Origin: Phorcysia thermohydrogeniphila
GTDB taxonomy: Bacteria > Aquificota > Aquificia > Desulfurobacteriales > Desulfurobacteriaceae
Direction: 5' to 3'
Length of the DNA stretch: 64,000 nt
Assembly (NCBI RefSeq): GCF_004339575.1
Contig: NZ_SMFV01000004.1
Location: forward strand, 62,001-126,000
Shown in pieces: positions 17,156 through 25,481 of the stretch (positions are counted from its first letter, which is position 1; each line of letters opens with the position of its first letter). The notes beneath the pieces were generated by a model, which saw only the letters and a list, made by a program, of their open reading frames with translations, searched no databases and had not been told where the DNA came from. The position numbers and the translations under genes were made by a program.

Positions 17156-18228
17156 TGCTCACCCCCAAAATTTAGTCCCTTCCTCTCAAGCTCCTCTTCA
17201 CACTCCTCAACGAGCTCCCTCATAAGCTCGTCAACGTGATACATCCTGTTTACCCTACCGACGTTGCTACCGGAGAAAACGAGGCCTTCAACCACGTCTC
17301 CTTCCACCGACTTAAGGAGAACGTCGGCTATGCAGTAGATGGAATCCGGCCCCGGACACGTTTTAAGGCACTTATAAGGGCAGGAGTGAGGAATTTTTCC
17401 CTCCTTTTCAAGCCTCTCGGTAAAAGGATTCCTAACGGCATGAGCCGGCATGCCGACCGGACTCTTTATGTAAATAGAGTCCTCCGGCTTTGCCTTTATT
17501 ATATAGTCCTTAAACTCCTGAGCTGCATCACACTCATAAGTCGCAATAAAGCGGGTTGCTATCTGAACCCCACTTGCTCCCATCTCAAAGGCCCTTGCCA
17601 TGTCCTTTCCGTCAAAGATACCGCCGGCGGCTATTACGGGAATGTTTACAGCCTTCACAATATCTGGAAGGATATCCCACAAGCTATCCATCGTTCCCAA
17701 GTGTCCACCGGCATCACCGCTCTCAACAATCACAGCAGCAGCGCCAAGCCTTTCAGAGAGCTTTGCCCCCTTTGGAGTGGCTACAATCTCAACAAGGGGA
17801 ACGTCAAAGGTGTTGCATATCTTAAAGACGTCCTTGCCAAAACCTGCTCCCTGAATAATCAGGTCAGCCCCGGCATCTATCGCCGTCATTAAGAGCTCGT
17901 AGAAGTGGGTAAGGGCGTACATAATGTTCACGCCGATTATTCCGTTAGGAGCAAGTTCTTTGGCCTTCCTTATCTCTTCAGCCAGCTCCCAAGCGTAGTG
18001 GTAGGGTTTTAGGCCAACGCTCTCAACGTCAATTCCTTTACAGGTGGTCTTCTTCGGCTTGCTCCTGTCCTTTTCGTGAAGGAGAACTGCAGAGATAACC
18101 CCAATTCCGCCGGCATTGGCAACGGCTGCTGCTAACTTATGGAGGGATACCTTCGCACCCATCCCTCCCTGAATGATTGGATACTTGGGTTCTAAGTCCT
18201 TGATTCTAAGCCTCGGCAACCTACTCAT
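17152..18228 (-). CDS. Nitronate monooxygenase / FabK-like flavoprotein with Cys-rich tail
   Basis: This 358-residue TIM-barrel flavoprotein has YPIIQGGMGAKVSLHKLAAA, DLIIQGAGFG, VESGDAGGHLGTMDSLWDIL and VIAAGGIFDGKDMARAFEMG, which define the nitronate monooxygenase/enoyl-ACP reductase II superfamily. Which reaction it performs cannot be decided from sequence. Unusually, the C-terminal part contains a cysteine cluster (HSCPYKCLKTCPGPDSIYC) that could bind an Fe-S cluster. It overlaps the DUF523 gene by 8 nt and cpoB by 4 nt. Confidence 0.85.
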   Translation of the reverse strand: MSRLPRLRIKDLEPKYPIIQGGMGAKVSLHKLAAAVANAGGIGVISAVLLHEKDRSKPKKTTCKGIDVESVGLKPYHYAWELAEEIRKAKELAPNGIIGVNIMYALTHFYELLMTAIDAGADLIIQGAGFGKDVFKICNTFDVPLVEIVATPKGAKLSERLGAAAVIVESGDAGGHLGTMDSLWDILPDIVKAVNIPVIAAGGIFDGKDMARAFEMGASGVQIATRFIATYECDAAQEFKDYIIKAKPEDSIYIKSPVGMPAHAVRNPFTERLEKEGKIPHSCPYKCLKTCPGPDSIYCIADVLLKSVEGDVVEGLVFSGSNVGRVNRMYHVDELMRELVEECEEELERKGLNFGGEQ

Positions 18229-18721
18229 TTAAACTCCTTATAAGAATTTTTTTTATGATTTCAGTATCTTCTGAACTGATAATTTTAAAACCTTTTTCTG
18301 AGAGAAGGGCTGCAGTTACCCCCATTCCCTCTTTCAAGTTATCTGTATCAAACTCGTAGATTTTCTTCACTCCACAGGAAGGACTTTTTTCCTTAAGTAT
18401 ACACGCTACAAGTCTATCACCAAGGAGCTCCGCCGCCTTAAGGGTCTCATAAGCCCCCCTTAAGAAGTTCTCCGTCACGTCTTTAAAAGAACCATCAACT
18501 GTTAAAACTTTTCCCTTCCCAGAGAGAACGTCCTTACCGTCACCACCCTTTATCTTGGCAGGAGACCTCGGAGTTGGAAGTCCGCCGAGCTGTTCAGGAC
18601 AAACAGGAACTACAAAACCTCTACGAAAGGCCTCAACGATAAGTTCAGACCTGTTGTTACCTCCGTTATACTTACAGTTAAAGCCAACAAGACAAGCACT
18701 AACGAGAATAAGTTTACTCAT
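18221..18721 (-). CDS. DUF523 family protein
   Basis: The 166-residue protein reads MSKLILVSACLVGFNCKYNG, VPVCPEQLGGLPTPRSPAKI and LKEKSPSCGVKKIYEF, the three conserved Cys-containing blocks of DUF523 (YbbK-like). No function is established; the conserved cysteines suggest metal or Fe-S binding. The ATG at 18721 is preferred over an upstream TTG. It overlaps both neighbours by 8 nt, consistent with coupled translation. Confidence 0.88.
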   Translation of the reverse strand: MSKLILVSACLVGFNCKYNGGNNRSELIVEAFRRGFVVPVCPEQLGGLPTPRSPAKIKGGDGKDVLSGKGKVLTVDGSFKDVTENFLRGAYETLKAAELLGDRLVACILKEKSPSCGVKKIYEFDTDNLKEGMGVTAALLSEKGFKIISSEDTEIIKKILIRSLNE

Positions 18722-19916
18722 CCTTAACAACTACCTCGTGGAAAGGTCTTAAGGCAACATCTTCTGCAATTTCCCTTAGCCTCTCTACGCTAATTCCTTC
18801 AATCATCTCAATAAAGGAAGAATCGTAGGAGTAACCTTTCCCCATAACTTCCCAGAAACCTGCATACCAAGACTTCTTACTCCTCGTCTCGTGGTCCAGC
18901 TCAAAGCCTCCTCTGAGGTAGCGCTTCGCCCTACTAACGCTCTCAGGAGTTACAAAGTCCGGAAGGTTTCTAAGGAGCTCCAAAAGCGCCTTCTCAACAT
19001 CTTTTTCCTTTTCTGGAGAAGTTCCTATATAAAGGAAAAGTCTACTTTTTCCAAGGCGGGTAGGATAAATAGAACCTGTTGAGTAGGCAAATCCTCTTTT
19101 TTCGCGGAGCTCCTGAAAAAGAACTGAACCTATCCCTTCCCCAATCAGTGTATTCAGAAGGCGAAATTCAACGTAACCTCCCTCGTTAACTGCCGGCGCC
19201 TCAACAGCAACCATAAGAAAGCTCTGGGCAGAGCCTTTCCTCTTTACAACCTCTTTTTTGGTTTCCCGAATCCCAGTAGTAGGTCTTTTTAAATCTCCCG
19301 GGAAGGTTTCTAAACCTTCCAGTAGAGGAAGTATCTCCTCAAGGGAGTGGAGCTTCCCACAGATTGAAAAGACAGTTCCTTCAGGGAAAATGGAACCCCT
19401 AAACCAGCTTTCAGCTTCCTCCAGAGAGGTTGAGGAAACGCTTTCTTCGCTACCGTAGGGCATATTCTCGTAAGATGTTCCACAGTAAGTCATCTTAACT
19501 ATCTTCTCGTAGGCAAGCGAAAAGGAGTTTTCTATCTTAGAGCGAATAGCGGCTAAGAGAGATTCCTTTTCAACCTTGAAGCTCTCGGCAGAGAAATCTG
19601 GGTTTTCCACTACCTCTTTAAACAACCTGAAGAACTCAACTACCCCTTCTGGAACGACCTGAAACCTTACTAAGGAGTAGTCAACTGAAACTTCTGGAAC
19701 AAAAGGAGTCCCAAAACGCTCCTGAAGTTTTGAAAACTCTAAAGGAGAGCGTAGAGAACTTCTCTTAAAGGCCGTTTTAAAAGACAGCGTAGTAATTCCG
19801 GGCTTTCTGTCAAAAGAAGAACCTCTTGGGATAAAAACGTTGCATGCAACTATTTCAAAGCCGTCAACAGGGTTTAGCAGAACCTTTATACCGTTACGAA
19901 GTTTGATCAGCTCCAT
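18714..19916 (-). CDS. M16 peptidase-family protein lacking the zinc site
   Basis: The 400-residue protein has the two-lobed M16 fold: an N-terminal lobe from MELIKLRNGIKVLLNPVDGF and a C-terminal lobe with NTLIGEGIGSVLFQELREKR and GFAYSTGSIY, the substrate-gripping R/Y motif. The expected HxxEH zinc motif after the first glycine-rich strand is replaced by TTLSFKTAF, so His, Glu and His are all missing. It should be the non-catalytic partner of a heterodimeric M16 protease or a binding protein; an active M16 gene is not in the window. Its start shares a base with the purN stop (TGATG). Confidence 0.88.
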   Translation of the reverse strand: MELIKLRNGIKVLLNPVDGFEIVACNVFIPRGSSFDRKPGITTLSFKTAFKRSSLRSPLEFSKLQERFGTPFVPEVSVDYSLVRFQVVPEGVVEFFRLFKEVVENPDFSAESFKVEKESLLAAIRSKIENSFSLAYEKIVKMTYCGTSYENMPYGSEESVSSTSLEEAESWFRGSIFPEGTVFSICGKLHSLEEILPLLEGLETFPGDLKRPTTGIRETKKEVVKRKGSAQSFLMVAVEAPAVNEGGYVEFRLLNTLIGEGIGSVLFQELREKRGFAYSTGSIYPTRLGKSRLFLYIGTSPEKEKDVEKALLELLRNLPDFVTPESVSRAKRYLRGGFELDHETRSKKSWYAGFWEVMGKGYSYDSSFIEMIEGISVERLREIAEDVALRPFHEVVVKDE

Positions 19917-20566
19917 CAGAAGTCCTCTAGAGCCGGAACTACTGGTAGTGAGGAGTAATCTGCACCCTTAACGATTACCTTTCTGCCAGAGAGCTCTATC
20001 CGCCCGTCAACAAACCACTTAACGGCCTGAGGGTATATCCTGTGCTCGTACCTTAGGATTCTCTCTGAAAGGGTCTCAGGCGTATCGTCCGGAGAAACGG
20101 GAACTGCAACCTGAACAATAATGGGACCTGTATCAACCCCCTTATCAACAAAGTGAACTGTAGCCCCCGATACGTTAACTCCGTACTTTAAAACCTTTTC
20201 GTGAGGCTTTAGGCCGGGAAAAGAGGGTAAAAGAGTGGGGTGGATGTTCATAATCCTGCCCGGAAAGGCATCAACAAAGGGGGCTGAAACGATTTTCTTG
20301 TAGCCGGCAAGACAGACTAAATCAACTCCTAAGTACTTAAGTATGGCAACAATCCTTGAGTCGTACTCCTCGCGACTTGGGAAACCATTTGGGTCTACAA
20401 AGACCCAATTTATTCCGAGCTTCTCTGCCCTTTCAATAGCTCCTATGTTTTTCCTGTCAACAATTAAGACAGCAACTTCAGCGTTTATTTTTCCAGATAA
20501 AACAGCTCTCGCAATAGCTTCAAAGTTGCTTCCTCTTCCAGACGCTAAAACGGCAATCCGCTTCAT
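19916..20566 (-). CDS. purN: Phosphoribosylglycinamide formyltransferase
   Basis: The 216-residue protein begins MKRIAVLASGRGSNFEAIAR and contains NIHPTLLPSFPGLKPHEKVL with the catalytic Asn-His pair and SGATVHFVDKGVDTGPIIVQ, diagnostic of the folate-dependent PurN (GART). It catalyses the third step of purine synthesis. It overlaps purM by the ATGA arrangement, so these two consecutive pathway enzymes are translationally coupled. Confidence 0.97.
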   Translation of the reverse strand: MKRIAVLASGRGSNFEAIARAVLSGKINAEVAVLIVDRKNIGAIERAEKLGINWVFVDPNGFPSREEYDSRIVAILKYLGVDLVCLAGYKKIVSAPFVDAFPGRIMNIHPTLLPSFPGLKPHEKVLKYGVNVSGATVHFVDKGVDTGPIIVQVAVPVSPDDTPETLSERILRYEHRIYPQAVKWFVDGRIELSGRKVIVKGADYSSLPVVPALEDF

Positions 20567-21597
20567 TCAATAACTACTCTCCCCTTTCCTTCTGTTATCC
20601 TTCCTATTCTATAAACCTTTTCACCGCTCTCTGAGAGGATAGTTTCAGCCCTTTCCACATCCTCAGGAGAAACAACTAAACAGAGACCTATTCCCATGTT
20701 AAATGTTCTGAACATTTCATCCTCTGGAACGTTTCCTTTTGAATGGATAAAGTTGAAAATAGGAAGGATTTCCCAAGAGCTCTTATCAATCACGGCGTCA
20801 ACGTTTTTGGGTAGGATCCTAACCAAGTTACCCGGTATTCCACCACCGGTAATGTGGGCAATCCCTTTAACCTCTACTTCCTCAAGGAGCTTAAGAACCG
20901 ACTTTACGTAAATCCTCGTCGGAGTTAACAAAACTTCATAAACTTTCCCGCCAAGCTCTTCAACGTAATCATCAACCTTAAGCCCCAAGACTTCAAAGAA
21001 GAGCTTCCTCACCAAAGAGTATCCGTTACTGTGAATACCGGAGGAGGCAAGTCCTAAAACAACATCTCCCGGCTGTATCTTTTCTCCAGTTATGTACTTT
21101 TCCCTCTCAACAATACCTACGACAAAACCGGCAAGGTCGTACTCACCTTCCGGGTAAAAGTCCGGCATCTCAGCCGTCTCACCGCCTATAAGGGCACAGC
21201 CTGCTATCTCGCACCCCTTTGCTATTCCCTTAATAACATCCGCAGCAACGTCAACAGAGAGCTTTCCCGTGGCAAAGTAGTCAAGGAAGAAGAGAGGTCT
21301 TGCCCCAACTGTAAGGATGTCGTTAACGCACATGGCAACAAGGTCTATTCCAACTGTATCGTGAACGCCGGCCATCTGGGCTACTTTCAGCTTCGTTCCA
21401 ACACCGTCAGTTCCAGAAACGAGGACGGGCTCCTTATAGCCCTTTGGAATAAGGTAGCCAGCTCCAAAACCTCCTATTCCGGCAAGGACGTTACCGTCAA
21501 AGGTCTTTGCTGCAAAGGGCTTTATCCTCTCAACGAGCCTCTCGCCAGCCTCTATGTCAACGCCAGCGTCCTTGTAAGTAAGCTTCCTCTCCTCCAT
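20563..21597 (-). CDS. purM: Phosphoribosylformylglycinamidine cyclo-ligase
   Basis: The 344-residue AIR synthetase starts MEERKLTYKDAGVDIEAGER and has SGTDGVGTKLKVAQMAGVHD, FLDYFATGKLSVDVAADVIK, GCALIGGETAEMPDFY and ASSGIHSNGYSLVRK. It performs the fifth step of purine synthesis. It follows the broken yhaM-type gene by 17 bp and is coupled to purN by a 4-nt overlap. Confidence 0.98.
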   Translation of the reverse strand: MEERKLTYKDAGVDIEAGERLVERIKPFAAKTFDGNVLAGIGGFGAGYLIPKGYKEPVLVSGTDGVGTKLKVAQMAGVHDTVGIDLVAMCVNDILTVGARPLFFLDYFATGKLSVDVAADVIKGIAKGCEIAGCALIGGETAEMPDFYPEGEYDLAGFVVGIVEREKYITGEKIQPGDVVLGLASSGIHSNGYSLVRKLFFEVLGLKVDDYVEELGGKVYEVLLTPTRIYVKSVLKLLEEVEVKGIAHITGGGIPGNLVRILPKNVDAVIDKSSWEILPIFNFIHSKGNVPEDEMFRTFNMGIGLCLVVSPEDVERAETILSESGEKVYRIGRITEGKGRVVIE

Positions 21598-21614
21598 ACT
21601 CCACTCCCAGAGTT

Positions 21615-22480
21615 TCAGTCTTCCGAGCCGTAGCCAAACTCTCCATCAAAGTATATCGGAACATCAAAGGCAAAGTGTCTCCTCGTCCAACCTTTACTCT
21701 CTCCAAGCTCCCTCTCTATGTGCTCTTCAAAACCTTTTACCCTTGAATCTAAAGCGTCTGCATAGGCAAGTGCCACCGCTTCAAGAGTTTTCGGCCTCTT
21801 AGGCGAACCGTGCTCGTACTCCCCGTGATGGGCAAGTAGACAGTGGAGAAGCTTTACCTTTAAATCCTTTGGGAAGTCCTTTATTTTCTCTATCTTGCGG
21901 CACTTACGAGTAAATCTCTGTCTATGCTTTTAAACCTTTTTGCAACAGTTTCACAGATTTCCACGACGCCTAAGGTGTGCTCCAGAAGACCACCGATACA
22001 GGCGTGGTGAACGGTCTTGCCGGCGGGAGCTCTCAAAAACTTCTCTACAAAATCATCGTCGTAGAAGAACTCCTCAAGGAGCTTCTTTAAAAAAGGGTTG
22101 CTTACGCTGTCTATTACCTCAAGGAGCTTAACGAACTGGTCATCTATTGAAAATCGGCTCTCGCTCAAGAATTTCTTAGGGTCAAATTCTCCTTGAGAGG
22201 CCAACCTTATTTCCTTAAGCTTAGGCTGAAGATTTCCCTGAAAGTATTCAACGGAGCCGGAAACAAAGACCACGTCTCCTTTCTTGAAAACCGCAAGGTC
22301 GGCTTCTTTCGGAGGTTTCCACCAAAGAGCCGAAAAAGCTCCCGTCCTATCTGAGAGAACTAACCTTAAAAAAGGTTCTCCTGTCCTGTGTTTTTTTATC
22401 TCTACGTGTTCAATTACAAAGTAACCTTCAAAAGGAGCGCCGATGGGAAGCGCGTGGAGCTCCCTGCTCAGTATGTCCAC
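21615..22480 (-). pseudogene. YhaM-type 3'-5' exoribonuclease, frameshifted and missing the HD motif
   Basis: The 5' part (GTG at 22480, preceded by GGAG) encodes an OB-fold domain (EGYFVIEHVEIKKHRTGEPF; FSALWWKPPKEADLAVF) and the start of an HD domain (KTVHHACIGGLLEHTLGVVE), then stops in frame at SAAR-TAG at 21890. In another frame, from an AAG codon at 21896 to a TGA at 21615, the natural continuation appears: KIEKIKDFPKDLKVKLLHCL, LAHHGEYEHGSPKRPKTLEA and DALDSRVKGFEEHIERELGE. Compared with the family, the stretch LLHDIG between the two parts is missing, together with the frame. A deletion of 3n+1 bases, about 19 nt, would explain both. The restored length would be about 294 residues against about 314 for YhaM. 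A sequencing or assembly error is the alternative. Confidence 0.82.
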
Positions 22481-22605
22481 GCTCTTTTCTCCTTCTTCTT
22501 AAGTCCTTGCGGCTGATTATAGAACTTTCCTTCTTCTATTTCAACGCCTTTAACATACCGCTTGACTACACTGCAGGGAGCTCTAAACCCTCCTTTAGAA
22601 TCCAA
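22468..22605 (-). CDS. Possible 45-residue basic protein between nuoN and the yhaM pseudogene
   Basis: A frame open from a TTG at 22605 (inside the end of nuoN) to a TGA at 22468 (inside the start of the yhaM-type gene) encodes 45 residues including GGFRAPCSVVKRYVKGVEIE and QPQGLKKKEKRAWTY. It fills the otherwise empty 114 bp between the two genes and overlaps both, the style of this chromosome. The family is not recognised, the start codon is non-ATG and its ribosome-binding site is weak, so this is tentative. Confidence 0.4.
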   Translation of the reverse strand: MDSKGGFRAPCSVVKRYVKGVEIEEGKFYNQPQGLKKKEKRAWTY

Positions 22606-24010
22606 CCTGTAAAGCAAAGAGGTGTGAAACGTTCACCACGGGCCCAAGCCAGATTCCAAGAACTATCAAGAAAGCCGCCATAACGGCTAAGGGAACTACT
22701 ATGAACTTTTTATTTGAAGGAGCGTTTACGGGCCTTTCAAGTGTCGGCTCTTCAAGGAACATCTGTTTTGCAATCCATATGTAGTAGGCAACAGAAAAGG
22801 CACTATTTATAAGTCCAACAAGGGCAAGCCACGTCATCCCTGCATCAACAGCGGCAGCAAATACGAAAACCTTACTGATAAAGCCGGCCATAGGTGGAAC
22901 GCCTGCAAGGGAAAGAAGGAATATCAGGAAGAGGACAGCTAAAACCGGCTCCCTCCTTCCAAGTCCTTTGTAGTCGTCCATCGTCTTTGCACCCCAGACG
23001 AAGAGGAAAACGGCAAAACAGAGGAAGGCCGCAGTTTTCATGAAAACGTAGGCGGCAGAGTGGTAGAGGATACCTGTAACGCTTAAAGGAACTGAAAGGG
23101 CAGCAAAAGCTATGAGCGTATAGCCGGCGTGAGCCACAGAGGAATAGGCAAGGATACGGGAGACCTTCTTCTGGGCAAGGGCAAGGAGGTTTCCAACAGT
23201 CATCGTAATGGCTGCAAGGAGAGCGAGGATAAAGGTAAAGTTTTCAGAAACTGCAGGGAGGGCCTCATAAATTACCCTCATTAGAGCTATAAAGGCTGCA
23301 CTCTTGGTTATTCCAGTTAAGAGGGCTGCAACTCCGGGGCACGTTCCCTCATAAACGTCCGGTCCCCAGAAGTGGAAGGGGAAGGCAGTTATCTTAAAGG
23401 CAAAGCCTGCAAATATCAAAACTGCTCCAAGGAGAACGAGGGGGTCTTTAAAGAGTTCCTTCGCAAGAACTTTAAACTCAAAACTGCCGGTAACGGCATA
23501 GAGGAGGGAAATACCGAAAAGCATCGTACCTATGGCAAGAGCTCCGTTAAAGAAGTACTTAACGCCTGCCTCTATTGACCTCTCGTCAAAGGCAAAGAGA
23601 ACCATAAGGTAGGTAGGCATCGTCATGAGTTCCATAGCAATAACGAGGGAAACAAAGTTCGTAGCAGAGATAAGGAGTAGAGCTCCTGCCGTCGATATAA
23701 GAAGAGCTCCTATAAGTTCGTTGACGAACTTATCTTTCTCTGTAACCCAGTAAACAACCAACATAGTCATCCATGATGCCACAAGTATGAGCAGCCCTAA
23801 AAGCTGCGTTACACCATCGCTAACGAAGAAGTTGGAAAGAATCGTTCCTCCCTTCTCTGAAAGGAGGACTAAAAAGCCAGAGAGAACGTAGCCTGCACTT
23901 GCGATAATTGCACCGAGAATTCCAGATATCCTGAAGATTCTGTTAATGACAGGCAAGAAAGCGCCCGTAAGAGCCAAAATCATTATGGCTGCAAGGAAGT
24001 TGACGTTCAC
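22595..24010 (-). CDS. nuoN: Complex I subunit N
   Basis: The 471-residue protein has about 14 membrane helices and the antiporter-like core of NuoN, including YFFNGALAIGTMLFGISLLY and FPFHFWGPDVYEGTCPGVAA, followed by a helix containing LAYSSVAHAGYTLIAFAALS. It is one of three proton-translocating subunits of NADH:quinone oxidoreductase-type complex I in the inner membrane. It is the last gene of the nuo operon and begins 10 bp after nuoM. Confidence 0.95.
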   Translation of the reverse strand: MNVNFLAAIMILALTGAFLPVINRIFRISGILGAIIASAGYVLSGFLVLLSEKGGTILSNFFVSDGVTQLLGLLILVASWMTMLVVYWVTEKDKFVNELIGALLISTAGALLLISATNFVSLVIAMELMTMPTYLMVLFAFDERSIEAGVKYFFNGALAIGTMLFGISLLYAVTGSFEFKVLAKELFKDPLVLLGAVLIFAGFAFKITAFPFHFWGPDVYEGTCPGVAALLTGITKSAAFIALMRVIYEALPAVSENFTFILALLAAITMTVGNLLALAQKKVSRILAYSSVAHAGYTLIAFAALSVPLSVTGILYHSAAYVFMKTAAFLCFAVFLFVWGAKTMDDYKGLGRREPVLAVLFLIFLLSLAGVPPMAGFISKVFVFAAAVDAGMTWLALVGLINSAFSVAYYIWIAKQMFLEEPTLERPVNAPSNKKFIVVPLAVMAAFLIVLGIWLGPVVNVSHLFALQVGF

Positions 24011-24020
24011 TTGCTACCCC

Positions 24021-25472
24021 CTACTTAAAGAGTTGAGCAAAGATATCAACGCTTCCGTTGTAGAGATTAAAGACGACAGAAGGAACAATACCTACGAAGA
24101 TGAAAGCCGCAATGTACATAGCAAGGGCAAGGTTTTCAACGAAGGGGAGTTCCTTAAGGCTCTTGAGCTCCTTAAAAGACTCCCTTAAGGGCCCAAAGAC
24201 AGCCCTCTGGAGCATCCACATGAAGAACCCAGCAGAGAGAGCACTTGCCAAGGGAACGATAATCATTACCCAGCCGTAGTAGTCAAAGGCGGCAAGCATA
24301 ACGGTAAGCTCTCCAACAAATCCTGCCGTTCCCGGAAGTCCAACGGCGGCGAGAACCCCAATTACGAACATCGTCATGAGTCCCGGAATCTTCTTCATTA
24401 GACCGCCAAGCTCAGAGATGTACCAAGTATGGGTCTTGTGGTGAATGTAACCGGCAATCATAAAGAGGATGGAAATAATGAGGGCGTGTCCCACCATCTC
24501 GTAGAGGGCAGAAGAAATTCCAGCTGCTGTCAGGGCAGAAAGTCCAAGGAGAACAAAGCCCATGTGGTTGATACTTGAGTAGGCGACCATCCTCTTTATG
24601 TGGTCCTCGGCCAACGCCCTAAAACCGGCGTAGAATATGGTAAGAATCGCAATAACTGCCATAAGAGGAGCAAAGAACTTAGTAGCCTGTGGAAAGAGAA
24701 AAATCTCCCACCTGAGGAGACCGTAAGCACCCATCTTAAGGAGAAGTCCTGCAAGGAATACAGAAATGGGGGAAGGAGCTTGAACGTGGGCATCGGGAAG
24801 CCACGTATGGAACGGAACAACGGGCATTTTGACTGCAAAGCCGATAAACATCAGAATCCAGATAAGCTTGACAACGCTTGGGTCAAGGGCTGCACTCTTT
24901 TTAAGAAGCTCAACAAACTCAAAGGAGTGGGTATTCAAGTATAGAACGATGATTCCAAGGAGCAGGAAGACACTCGCAAGGTGGGTGTAGATGAAGAACT
25001 TCATCGCCGCGTAAATTCTATTTTCAGCACCCCATATACCTATGTGGAAGAACATTGGAACTAAGGTAAACTCCCAGAAGATAAAGAACCACAGGAGGTT
25101 TAAGGAAGCAAAAACTCCAACCATAGGCCCTAAAAAGACAAGAACTAAAGCAAAGAAAGCTCCCGGCTTCTCTACGTTCCAAGAGGACAGAGTAACCGTA
25201 ATTGCCAAGAAAGCAGTAATGGCAAGGAGCGTAATGGATATCCCGTCAACCGCTAAGTGGAGGTTAAAGTCAAATGGAGGGTAAATCGCGTAAAACTCTT
25301 CAAAGCCGAAACCGCTTTCCGGCCTGTTTACGAGAAGGTAGACGGTGCACAGAGCTAAGAAGATAGCTACTGCAAGTGATAGATACTTAGGGATGTTCCT
25401 ATTGATCCTTTCCCCAATGTAGGCAAAAGGAGCTGCTAAGACCGGAACGAGTATCATGCTAAGAAGGACCAT
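24021..25472 (-). CDS. nuoM: Complex I subunit M
   Basis: The 483-residue membrane protein carries the NuoM motifs WEFTLVPMFFHIGIWGAENR, FVFHTWLPDAHVQAPSPISV-like segment VPFHTWLPDAHVQAPSPISV and VAYSSINHMGFVLLGLSALT. The conserved Glu in the first motif and the broken helix around the second belong to the proton channel. It is the middle antiporter-like subunit and lies between nuoL and nuoN with gaps of about 10 bp. Confidence 0.97.
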   Translation of the reverse strand: MVLLSMILVPVLAAPFAYIGERINRNIPKYLSLAVAIFLALCTVYLLVNRPESGFGFEEFYAIYPPFDFNLHLAVDGISITLLAITAFLAITVTLSSWNVEKPGAFFALVLVFLGPMVGVFASLNLLWFFIFWEFTLVPMFFHIGIWGAENRIYAAMKFFIYTHLASVFLLLGIIVLYLNTHSFEFVELLKKSAALDPSVVKLIWILMFIGFAVKMPVVPFHTWLPDAHVQAPSPISVFLAGLLLKMGAYGLLRWEIFLFPQATKFFAPLMAVIAILTIFYAGFRALAEDHIKRMVAYSSINHMGFVLLGLSALTAAGISSALYEMVGHALIISILFMIAGYIHHKTHTWYISELGGLMKKIPGLMTMFVIGVLAAVGLPGTAGFVGELTVMLAAFDYYGWVMIIVPLASALSAGFFMWMLQRAVFGPLRESFKELKSLKELPFVENLALAMYIAAFIFVGIVPSVVFNLYNGSVDIFAQLFK

Positions 25473-25481
25473 CCACTCCTC

